A stretch of DNA of 64,000 bases from CAZSDP01 sp964605665 (GTDB lineage: Bacteria > Planctomycetota > UBA8108 > UBA1146): NCBI GenBank assembly GCA_964605665.1, contig CAZSDP010000020.1:1-64000 (forward strand), in the 5' to 3' direction. The translations under genes were made by a program, and so were the position numbers. The notes beneath the pieces were generated by a model. It saw only the letters and a list, made by a program, of their open reading frames with translations. It did not search any database and was not told the DNA's origin. This document shows, piece after piece, positions 7,542 to 15,119 of the stretch. Positions within the stretch are counted from its first letter, which is position 1. The number at the start of each line of letters is the position of its first letter.

Positions 7542-8666
7542 GTGGGGCTGGAATTCCATCTCACGAACTATGAGCGATACCGCAAGGAAGGCATCGAGGC
7601 CCATCGTCGAGGAGACGGAGAACGTGCCCGATTTTGCCTCTTGAAGTCCGCTGAGCATTTGTTCGCAGTTGCAAAGGAGAGTCAGGGAAGGCTCAAAGAA
7701 GAACGGGCTCGTCGTGCTTCAGAGTTGGTCGAACTTGCCAACCGAGTGAAAAATGGGCCCACGAACACGGACGGAAGCCGCCGTAAGGAGCGCGAGGATT
7801 CCGGCGGAGAGACCACCGATGATGGCGAGCGATTTCTTATTGGAGAGCGCCCAGGAGTGACCTTCTCCGATATCGCAGGCCTACAGGACGTCAAAGATGA
7901 AGTCAGACTAAAGATCATCTACCCCTTCCAGCATCCAGAAAAGGCTGCGAAGTATGGAATCCAGGCTGGGGGCGGAATTTTGCTCTATGGCCCTCCAGGC
8001 ACAGGAAAGACGTTACTTGCGCGGGCTGTTGCGGGAGAGACCGACTGCTCATTCTTCACGGTGAAACCCTCCGAGATCCTCTCGAAGTGGGTTGGTGAGG
8101 CTGAGCAAAACATGGCGCAGCTCTTCGCGGCTGCTCGAGAAAGATCGCCCTCGGTCATCTTCATCGATGAGATAGAAGCGCTTGCACCGCGAAGAACTGA
8201 GAATCGTTCGAGCGTTATGGCACGATTAGTGCCACAGATTCTCGCCGAGCTTGAAGGCTTTGGCGGAAAAGAAGGCGCCATTTTGTTCCTTGGGGCGACC
8301 AACGAGCCCTGGAGCCTTGATCCGGCGATCCTCCGACCTGGTCGCTTTGACGAGCGGATTTATGTTGGGTTGCCCGACCTTGAAGCGAGAAAGAAGGTCT
8401 TGGAGATTCATCTCGCAGATCGACCCATTTCGGAAGATGTCGACTTCGATCGAATCGCTGGTTTGCTTGAGGGTTATAGCGGCGCAGACATTCGGAATCT
8501 TTGTCGCAAAGCTGCTGACGACGCATTTCAACGGGCAATTTCAGACGGAGAGGATGCTCCGATTGATCAAGAACTGCTCTTGGAAAATCTGCAAGAGACA
8601 GAGCCGTCAGTTCGCTCCAATGATCTTCAACGATTCGTAGAGTACCGAAAGGAAGCTGAAGCCTAA
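7542..8666 (+). CDS. Vps4-like AAA ATPase with N-terminal MIT-like domain
   Basis: A 374-residue single-AAA protein. Residues about 6-70 form a three-helix segment with the MIT pattern (YRKEGIEAHRRGDGERAR, then LKSAEHLF, then RRASELVELANRVK). A charged linker (71-102) follows, then an AAA module: Walker A GPPGTGKT (150-157), pore loop SKWVGEAE (181-188, like Vps4 SKWLGESE), Walker B VIFIDEIE (205-212), sensor GATN (251-254), Arg finger RPGRFDE (265-271) and GYSGADI (311-317). The tail LQETEPSVRSNDLQRF (350-365) matches the C-terminal helix region of the Vps4/katanin/spastin (meiotic) clade. Predicted function: ATP-driven disassembly or translocation of ESCRT-III-like subunits. The start is GTG 7542. 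The stop TAA overlaps the next ATG. Generic FtsH-like or CDC48-like AAA is the alternative for the core, but the MIT plus C-terminal helix argues against it. Confidence 0.82.
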   Translation: MGLEFHLTNYERYRKEGIEAHRRGDGERARFCLLKSAEHLFAVAKESQGRLKEERARRASELVELANRVKNGPTNTDGSRRKEREDSGGETTDDGERFLIGERPGVTFSDIAGLQDVKDEVRLKIIYPFQHPEKAAKYGIQAGGGILLYGPPGTGKTLLARAVAGETDCSFFTVKPSEILSKWVGEAEQNMAQLFAAARERSPSVIFIDEIEALAPRRTENRSSVMARLVPQILAELEGFGGKEGAILFLGATNEPWSLDPAILRPGRFDERIYVGLPDLEARKKVLEIHLADRPISEDVDFDRIAGLLEGYSGADIRNLCRKAADDAFQRAISDGEDAPIDQELLLENLQETEPSVRSNDLQRFVEYRKEAEA

Positions 8667-10678
8667 TGTTCCGATCGGCATCGAAGGATGACTGGCGACC
8701 AGATCACGTCGCCGAAATCAGGAGATCGGGTGTTGTCCCGGCCAATGCGGTTGCATTGCCCCTCGACCGAGGTGCGAAGCTGCTGCGTGGTGGATCTCAT
8801 CTCCCTGGTTTGTCCATCCTGGTTCCGATCGAGACGATTAAGGTTGAGCTGACTTTCCCAGATCTCGCTGATAAAGATGGAGTGACTGCGACCCTGCGGA
8901 TTCAAAGTGAGATCGATCCTCCGGATGGTACCACCGGCCTAAGGCTGCTCGCTGAGGCCTTGGGTGAGCAAGACTCTTTTACAATAGAGGAATTGTCGCA
9001 TCTGCTCAGCAAGATGTGGCAAGACACCCTTGCGTCTCGGGCTGCACGCTTCAGTTGGAGCGACCCTGGTGATTTGACGGACCGACTTGAATTGGAGTCG
9101 GAGCTTCCGAAAGCCATGCAGGAGATGCTCTTTGACCGTGGTTTGCGAATTCAGAGAATTGTTTCTGCTGAAGCTGGTTCTGATGCGCTTTCTGCCGCCA
9201 TTGAAATGAACCGCCAGCGTCGTGAGGAAGCTGCGAGAATTCGAGATCGACTGGAGTTTCTCGAGCTTTGGAAAAAAGAAGAGAAGGGTGAAGCTCTCGC
9301 CCGAGAGGAGATTGAAAAACTCGCTTCTCATCTCAAGCAGCAGGGACTCTTGCGCAAGATCGAACACGACCGAGTTGAACAGCTTCAGAGGATTCAGGCT
9401 CATGAAGAATTGCATGTTGCTCGCGAGAGAGTGAATCGCAGACTTGCTCGCGAGAAACTGACTTCAGAAGTAGAGATCGACCAGGCTCGTTTGCAGAAAG
9501 AGCTTGAACAAGCCGAGAGGTTGAAAGCCTCCTTTGAGCAAAACGGGTGGTTAGCACTCGTTCGCGCAATCGATGATGTTGAGGGCCAAACAAGACTGCT
9601 GGAACGTCTCATTGAGAAGGAGATGACACCAGAGCAGATTGCAGCCCGTGGCGTTTCTCTCACTCAAGTTGAGAAATTAGAGGCGCGAATTGAAGCGCTC
9701 CAAGTGAACTTGGAAAACCGCAATACTCCTCAAGCACTGAAGGGCGTGGTTGAAGGGATTCGTCCCGTTCAACGAATCTGGCTTGCCGCGGGGTTGGCTC
9801 TTTATCGAATTGATGGAGATCCTGCACTCGCCGAGCGTCGTGCAAGGCCGGTACTTCCCCCCGAGGACTTGGGGTACCTTCGCTCCGTTCGAGTGATTCG
9901 AGGAACGGCTGGGACAGAGATTGCTGTTGGTGGTCAAGGAGGCGTCGGCCTCTATCGCCCGGAAGGGTCTCACTGGGAGTTCTTCGGGCTTCGTCCCGGT
10001 GAAGCGGGGCGAGGCGGAGTGAACTCTGCCAGTTCCGATTCCGATATGGTGGTCGGTTCTCATTCTCGTCTCGGATTGAACGTCTGGAGTCGATTGGGAC
10101 AGCAGCGGGTCGCAAGGCCATTCGAGACCCAGCTTACGAACGGTCATTCGACACGAGCAGTTCAAAGAGCTGCGGGCGGTGGATGGGTGTTTGCCCATGG
10201 ATCTGAGATTTTCCATGCCGAGTCCCTGCTCGAGGGTGCACAACTCCGTTCGCTCGGTACGTTGCCGGAAAGTGTGACGGCGCTCTGTGGAAGCGGTGAT
10301 TCACTTTGGGCTGGGACGATGGCTGGACAACTTTTTCGCCAAGATCGCGCTGGCGATTGGCAAGAGATTCCATTCAAGACTGCAGGTCCGATTTATCAAA
10401 TCGAGGCGCCAGTCACCGATGGTCCCCAAGTTTGGATCGTTGGTGCTAGGCAGTCCGGGGTTCATGTTCTCGACGCGCAAGGCGGGTTGCTCGCCGAGTA
10501 TCGGAGTCGATACCCCATTCGATGGGTTGGGGCCGGAGCAGGTGGCCCAGTAGCGGTAGATCGATTTGGTCAACACGTGATTGTTTGGAAGTGGGAGACA
10601 CCAGACGCTCCGATCTGTCGGGTTCGTGTACCGGACCAAATCCATTCGATCGCAGTGGAGCAAGAGGAGAGCCGATGA
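8666..10678 (+). CDS. SPFH/flotillin-like protein with coiled coil and propeller-like C-terminus
   Basis: 670 residues. The N-terminus (about 20-190) follows the SPFH/band-7 pattern: a VPANAVALPLDRG-type opening strand, a PG-x(5)-P turn, the DKDGVTATLRIQ strand, helices, and the closing GLRIQRIVSAEAG strand. Residues 195-340 are a long Glu/Arg/Leu-rich coiled coil (flotillins also have one). About 365-665 consists of repeated short beta blades with Gly-x-Gly turns and Trp, consistent with a seven-bladed propeller. No transmembrane helix is evident, so it probably sits at the cytoplasmic face of a membrane through the SPFH domain. ATG 8666 overlaps the ATPase stop by one base. In this cluster it could mark the membrane domain on which the ESCRT-III-like proteins assemble. 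SPFH confidence is moderate, propeller lower. Confidence 0.65.
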   Translation: MFRSASKDDWRPDHVAEIRRSGVVPANAVALPLDRGAKLLRGGSHLPGLSILVPIETIKVELTFPDLADKDGVTATLRIQSEIDPPDGTTGLRLLAEALGEQDSFTIEELSHLLSKMWQDTLASRAARFSWSDPGDLTDRLELESELPKAMQEMLFDRGLRIQRIVSAEAGSDALSAAIEMNRQRREEAARIRDRLEFLELWKKEEKGEALAREEIEKLASHLKQQGLLRKIEHDRVEQLQRIQAHEELHVARERVNRRLAREKLTSEVEIDQARLQKELEQAERLKASFEQNGWLALVRAIDDVEGQTRLLERLIEKEMTPEQIAARGVSLTQVEKLEARIEALQVNLENRNTPQALKGVVEGIRPVQRIWLAAGLALYRIDGDPALAERRARPVLPPEDLGYLRSVRVIRGTAGTEIAVGGQGGVGLYRPEGSHWEFFGLRPGEAGRGGVNSASSDSDMVVGSHSRLGLNVWSRLGQQRVARPFETQLTNGHSTRAVQRAAGGGWVFAHGSEIFHAESLLEGAQLRSLGTLPESVTALCGSGDSLWAGTMAGQLFRQDRAGDWQEIPFKTAGPIYQIEAPVTDGPQVWIVGARQSGVHVLDAQGGLLAEYRSRYPIRWVGAGAGGPVAVDRFGQHVIVWKWETPDAPICRVRVPDQIHSIAVEQEESR

Positions 10679-11532
10679 TTCCAGGACTCTCCCTAGTCAA
10701 GGTTGGACTGATCTCTCTCTTGATGGTTGGTGGCGGAATAGGCCTCGTTTCATGGTTCTCTTCTGATCTTCCGGAGCCAACACCATTAGAGGAGTTGACC
10801 GACATTGTTCATGATCGAGTGTGTGATGGAATTGTCGAAGAACTTCCGACTCCCTCGATCGAAGATGGACGACTCTTGATTCCGCCAGTGGTCGGTGACC
10901 ATCATGATGCGTTGAGAACTCGTTTGGCCAGAGCCATCGCTCGTTCTGGCAGATACGAAGTGCTCCTTGCCGATGCGCCGCAGCCAGAGTCTTGGTTCGA
11001 AGAGGAAGTGCTTCCAGCAATCGGGCCCTGGTTGTCTAAGATTCCCGGGATCTCGGTCGATGATGATCGCCCTCCCTGGCTTCTTGAGGGTCGCATTACT
11101 GATCGACAAGATGACGATCAGGGATTGGCGCTGAGTGTCGCTTGGAAGTTGCGGAATCTGACCTCGGATGGACAGTTAGTTGCGGCTGGAACAGCTGAAG
11201 AGAGCATCGAGAGTTCGTTACTGAACAGAGATTACCTCCGTTGGAGAATCGGAGAGACTTCCCCGGTTCTGAGAATCCTCGCGTGGATCATCGCGATCGT
11301 GGTTCCATGGGTGCTCTTAAGGCCGCTGACTCTTGAAATCCTGAGGAAAGAATCGAACGGTTGGAATGCCGTTCTTTGGGGATTCGCAGCCACTCCAGGT
11401 CTTATCGTTGGGTACTGGATGACGGCATTCGCCGCCGGGTGGGGAGGCGCTGTCCTCGCGATCATCTCTGCGGCCGGGACTTTGGTGTTTTCATACGGCT
11501 GGTTGAACTGGCTCGAAACGACTCGGCGTTGA
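10675..11532 (+). CDS. Membrane protein with extracytoplasmic domain, unknown function
   Basis: 285 residues from ATG 10675 (ATGA overlap with the previous stop, AGAGGAGA ribosome site). One N-terminal hydrophobic helix (about 6-25) precedes a soluble domain of about 165 residues. Three more hydrophobic helices follow at about 197-215, 225-250 and 255-275, so the soluble domain is probably on one side of the membrane. Its centre (a LIPPVV strand, then RLARAIARSGRYEVL) resembles the strand-helix-strand opening of CsgG/LpoB/FlgO-like domains, but the match is weak. Position between the SPFH protein and the kinase suggests it is the membrane anchor or signal input of the complex. That is inference. 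Confidence 0.6.
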   Translation: MIPGLSLVKVGLISLLMVGGGIGLVSWFSSDLPEPTPLEELTDIVHDRVCDGIVEELPTPSIEDGRLLIPPVVGDHHDALRTRLARAIARSGRYEVLLADAPQPESWFEEEVLPAIGPWLSKIPGISVDDDRPPWLLEGRITDRQDDDQGLALSVAWKLRNLTSDGQLVAAGTAEESIESSLLNRDYLRWRIGETSPVLRILAWIIAIVVPWVLLRPLTLEILRKESNGWNAVLWGFAATPGLIVGYWMTAFAAGWGGAVLAIISAAGTLVFSYGWLNWLETTRR

Positions 11533-11545
11533 AAGTGGGTGACTT

Positions 11546-13108
11546 GTGATCACCTTAAAAACGGGTGACCGCATCAGCGAGTACATTCTCGAAGAACCTC
11601 TCGGTAAAGGGGGGTTCGGCGAGGTGTGGCGTGCACGGCATCACCTATGGAAAGATCGTCAAGTTGCGGTGAAAGTACCGCTGAGGCCGGAAGCAGTACA
11701 AGATCTGACGAATGAAGGATTGATCCAAGCGACCTTGGACCATCCTGGCATTGCAAAGTCTCTCGGTATGGACGCCGAGTCAGATCCGCCATATTTCATC
11801 GTCGAATTCATCGACGGACGGAGTCTTCGGTCTGTGCTGGATGAACAACAGTCACTGCCGTCGGCGGCCGTTCTCTCAATCCTCAAGCAGCTGCTCTCAG
11901 TTTTGGAATATGCCCATGAGCGAGGGGTGATCCATCAAGACATCAAACCTGAAAACATTCTGCTCACCGACGATGGGGTCGTCAAACTGACCGATTTTGG
12001 ATTGGGTCAGACCGTCAAGGGGGAGTCTTTGCTCCTGTCCGCTTCTCTGAGAACCGCCGGGGCAAGCCCTGGGGGAACCATCGGGTACATCGCGCCAGAG
12101 ATTCGGGATCATGAAGGAACTCCAGACGGACGTGCCGATCTTTACTCGGTGGGAATTCTTATCTTCGAGTTGCTGACAGGACGACGGCCTGCTGGAGGGG
12201 AGCTACCGAGTGAATTAGTCGGTCATCTTCCGCCCTGGTGTGACCGAGTCTTTCGAGGACTTTACACTCGCCGTGATGCTCGATTCAAAGACGTGGCCGC
12301 CGTCAGAGCGGTGCTCCCTAATCCACCAGCACTGCCAAATGGCGTTTCAAAGAGTGAGGGCGATGCTCCTCCGCCGGAGGTGTCGACTGGGAAGACTGCT
12401 GCGGCTGCGACACTTGTGGCTGCAGCGGAAGCGAGTCGTATTCTCGGAGTTTCCGATGATCAAATGCGATCTTTGGTCGGAGAGGGAAAGCTCCACCCCG
12501 TCTCAATAGATGGCACGATGCATTACGATCGGGCAGCTCTGCTTCAGGTTCAGAATGAAGAAAGTTTGGTTGCGGAGGCGACTCCGGTCATTCCTCCGCC
12601 GATTCCAGAGTCGCCATCTCCTTCTTTTGGGGTCGACGTCTCAACTAAACCTGGCTCCAAAGATGTGAGCACTTCAAAGGCCAAAAAAGAGTATCGCCGA
12701 GATTCGACTTCTCGAAATGTAGCTTCAACCAAACTGGCATCGGCTGGGCTCTTTGTCCGTTCCATCGCTGCATTGATCGATGTGGTGGTGGCGATTTTTA
12801 TCGCTCGACTGTTGGTAGGGATACTGGGGGTGACGCCGCAGTCCAGCGTCGTGTTTTCGTTCCTGGCATATGGCTGGATTTGCCATGGTGTTACTGGTCG
12901 AACTGTTGGAAAGCTCTTTATGGGCATTCGAGTCGTGACGGCGAACGGAGATTCCATTTCTATCGCCCGCAGTTTGATTCGTAGCATGGGAATGATCTTG
13001 AGTGTTCTCTTCTTGGGTGCCGGATATCTCATTATTCCGTTCACTCGAATGAAGCAGGGGTGGCACGACTTTCTGGCTGAGACAAGGGTTGTCTATAGTC
13101 GCTGGTGA
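11546..13108 (+). CDS. Ser/Thr protein kinase with small HTH and RDD membrane domain
   Basis: 520 residues. The kinase domain (about 10-265) has the Gly loop GKGGFGEV (20-27), VAVK lysine (43), catalytic loop HQDIKPEN (130-137, with Gln in place of the usual Arg of HRD), DFG (150-152) and APE (183-185), so it should be catalytically competent. Residues about 292-340 (ASRILGVSDDQMRSLVGEGKL) form an excisionase/MerR-like helix-turn-helix. The Pro/Ser linker leads to an RDD domain (about 405-515) with two or three hydrophobic helices. The start is GTG 11546, 13 bases after the previous stop. It is the last gene of the compact cluster; phosphorylation of the ESCRT-like or SPFH proteins is an attractive but untested idea. 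Confidence 0.88.
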   Translation: MITLKTGDRISEYILEEPLGKGGFGEVWRARHHLWKDRQVAVKVPLRPEAVQDLTNEGLIQATLDHPGIAKSLGMDAESDPPYFIVEFIDGRSLRSVLDEQQSLPSAAVLSILKQLLSVLEYAHERGVIHQDIKPENILLTDDGVVKLTDFGLGQTVKGESLLLSASLRTAGASPGGTIGYIAPEIRDHEGTPDGRADLYSVGILIFELLTGRRPAGGELPSELVGHLPPWCDRVFRGLYTRRDARFKDVAAVRAVLPNPPALPNGVSKSEGDAPPPEVSTGKTAAAATLVAAAEASRILGVSDDQMRSLVGEGKLHPVSIDGTMHYDRAALLQVQNEESLVAEATPVIPPPIPESPSPSFGVDVSTKPGSKDVSTSKAKKEYRRDSTSRNVASTKLASAGLFVRSIAALIDVVVAIFIARLLVGILGVTPQSSVVFSFLAYGWICHGVTGRTVGKLFMGIRVVTANGDSISIARSLIRSMGMILSVLFLGAGYLIIPFTRMKQGWHDFLAETRVVYSRW

Positions 13109-13253
13109 GGCGAAGTGAATAGGCCTTCGGCACTTCTTCTCTTCGTTTTCCCGAAGAGAGAATCGTCAACATACTTCTTGCTCTGCTCGTGAAAACACGA
13201 TTCCATCCATCTCACTGGGACAGATAAGTCGAGATCTTAGATTCAGGGATGGA

Positions 13254-15053
13254 ATGCTCATGCGGCAGATTCTGCAATCGCCCTTCTCTTGTTTTTGTGA
13301 GTTTCCCAAAGGCCTGCGCTGCTGGCTGGTTCTCTTGGCGTTGCAAGTGTCCGTCTGGTGCTCCCCGCTTTGGTCAGACCAAGCGCTGATCACCATAGAC
13401 GGCGACTTCTCCGATTGGTCCGGTGTTGCTCCCAGCTTCAGCGATCCCCAGGGTGACGGTGGAAGCTCTGGAATTGACTTCGGTGTACTTCGCATAGCTG
13501 ATGACGATCGACATCTGTACTTGCAGTTGGAGCTTGGAACTTCAAACCAACTTGATGAAGACAACAATCTCGTTCTTTATTTGGATACCGATAACAACTC
13601 AACTACCGGCCTTTCGGTGAATGGCATCGGTGCGGAATTGGAATGGCGCCTTGGTCAGAGAAATGGCGATTTTGATCCTCCGATAGGTAGTACAGCATTT
13701 GTCTTCCATGAAGACATTCGTTTTCGGAGTGCCCCGACCGTAGCATCGACCGTGCATGAAGTTGCAATTGGTCGAGACACGCTTCCGAACGGTAATCAAC
13801 CGTTGTTTAGTTCTTCGACGATTCGATTGCTGATTCGAGATGAGACTCCGGGAGGGGATCGACTCCCCAATCTACCTGGAGGGGTGAGTTATACCTTTGA
13901 TGTCGGGGGGCCCATCTCCACCGAGGTGATTCCATTGGAGCGAGAGCAGCAGAGTGATCTCAGGCTCCTCACGTGGAACGTACTCAATGACAGCCCATGG
14001 AATTCCGGTTCTGAAGCTCGGTTTGGCAGGGTGCTCTTTGCACTTCGACCCGACATTGTCGCGTTTCAAGAGGTCGGTGGACATTCGGCTACCGAGGCTG
14101 CTGCATTGGTCGCGAATTGGGTCACTGCTTCTGGTGGTACTTGGGTGGGAGTTGGGAACAGTGATTGTAAGTTGGTCAGTCGATTTCCGATCTTGGGAAG
14201 TTGGGCGATCGCTGGCAATCAAGCCGTTCTTATCGATACCACATCGGAGTGGGGTCATGAGCTACTGATCATCAACGCGCATCTTCCTTGTTGTGGTAAT
14301 CAAGCGGGACGTCAAGCCGAGGTTGATCAGATCTTGGAGTTTTTACGGGAAGCGAAGTCGATTGGGGGCGTTCTCGATCTCGCTCCAGAGACGCCGTTTT
14401 TGATCACCGGAGATCTGAACTTGGTGCAGCTTTCTCAGCCGCTCACCTCTCTCCTGACTGGCGATATCATAGAGAACTTTGATCACGGATCGGACTTTGC
14501 TCCAGATTGGGATGGAAGCGATCTCCATAATGTCTTGCCCAGGCAAACCGAGCTTGGGATGGGATACACCTGGCGAAACGATCAAAGCTCCTTTTGGCCT
14601 GGCCACCTCGATTATTGGATCGTGAGTGATTCGGTTTTAGAACTGGGCCGAAGTTTTACTCTCTACACTCCAGAAATGTCTCAGAGTTCCTTATCGAGTT
14701 GGGGTCTACAAGCCTCTGACACTCTTGCCTCCGATCACTTGCCGTTCGTGCTCGATCTACGTCCACCTTCTCCTGTGGGCGGGGCTGAGTTTGTTCGAGC
14801 CGATTGCAATACAGACGGTTTTTTCGACTTGTCAGATGCAATTTGGTTACTCGAAGCTCTCTTCAATGGTGGGAGTCTCGATTGTGTTGATGCTTGTGAT
14901 GCAAATGACGATGGAGCTCACGACCTTGCAGATGTGATCACCATACTCACGTATCAGTTTTCGGGGGGACCTGCACCACTTGCCCCATATCCTAACTGCG
15001 GCAGTGACCCGACGAACGACGCCTTGGATTGCACAACCTATGGGGCCTGCTGA
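13254..15053 (+). CDS. Secreted endonuclease/exonuclease/phosphatase-fold protein with dockerin-like C-terminus
   Basis: 599 residues with an N-terminal signal peptide (hydrophobic core LVLLALQVSVWC). Residues about 45-235 look like a DOMON/CBM9-type beta domain (ITIDGDFSDWSG opening, Trp at the ligand face). Residues about 245-510 carry the EEP catalytic set: LLTWNV (Asn), FQEVGG (Glu), NAHLPC (His), TGDLN (Asp/Asn) and ASDHLP (Asp/His), so a phosphoesterase or nuclease activity outside the cytoplasm is likely. The C-terminus has two calcium-loop repeats (DCNTDGFFDLSD and DANDDGAHDLAD) followed by the Cys-containing end shared with other proteins in the window. A 145-base gap separates it from the kinase. 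It may be a nutrient-scavenging DNase or phosphatase. Confidence 0.85.
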   Translation: MLMRQILQSPFSCFCEFPKGLRCWLVLLALQVSVWCSPLWSDQALITIDGDFSDWSGVAPSFSDPQGDGGSSGIDFGVLRIADDDRHLYLQLELGTSNQLDEDNNLVLYLDTDNNSTTGLSVNGIGAELEWRLGQRNGDFDPPIGSTAFVFHEDIRFRSAPTVASTVHEVAIGRDTLPNGNQPLFSSSTIRLLIRDETPGGDRLPNLPGGVSYTFDVGGPISTEVIPLEREQQSDLRLLTWNVLNDSPWNSGSEARFGRVLFALRPDIVAFQEVGGHSATEAAALVANWVTASGGTWVGVGNSDCKLVSRFPILGSWAIAGNQAVLIDTTSEWGHELLIINAHLPCCGNQAGRQAEVDQILEFLREAKSIGGVLDLAPETPFLITGDLNLVQLSQPLTSLLTGDIIENFDHGSDFAPDWDGSDLHNVLPRQTELGMGYTWRNDQSSFWPGHLDYWIVSDSVLELGRSFTLYTPEMSQSSLSSWGLQASDTLASDHLPFVLDLRPPSPVGGAEFVRADCNTDGFFDLSDAIWLLEALFNGGSLDCVDACDANDDGAHDLADVITILTYQFSGGPAPLAPYPNCGSDPTNDALDCTTYGAC

Positions 15054-15119
15054 AACATTGAGCTTTATTCGATCTCGGAGTCTCTCTTCAGGCCCGGTAC
15101 GGTTGTAGAGCGGGATTCT

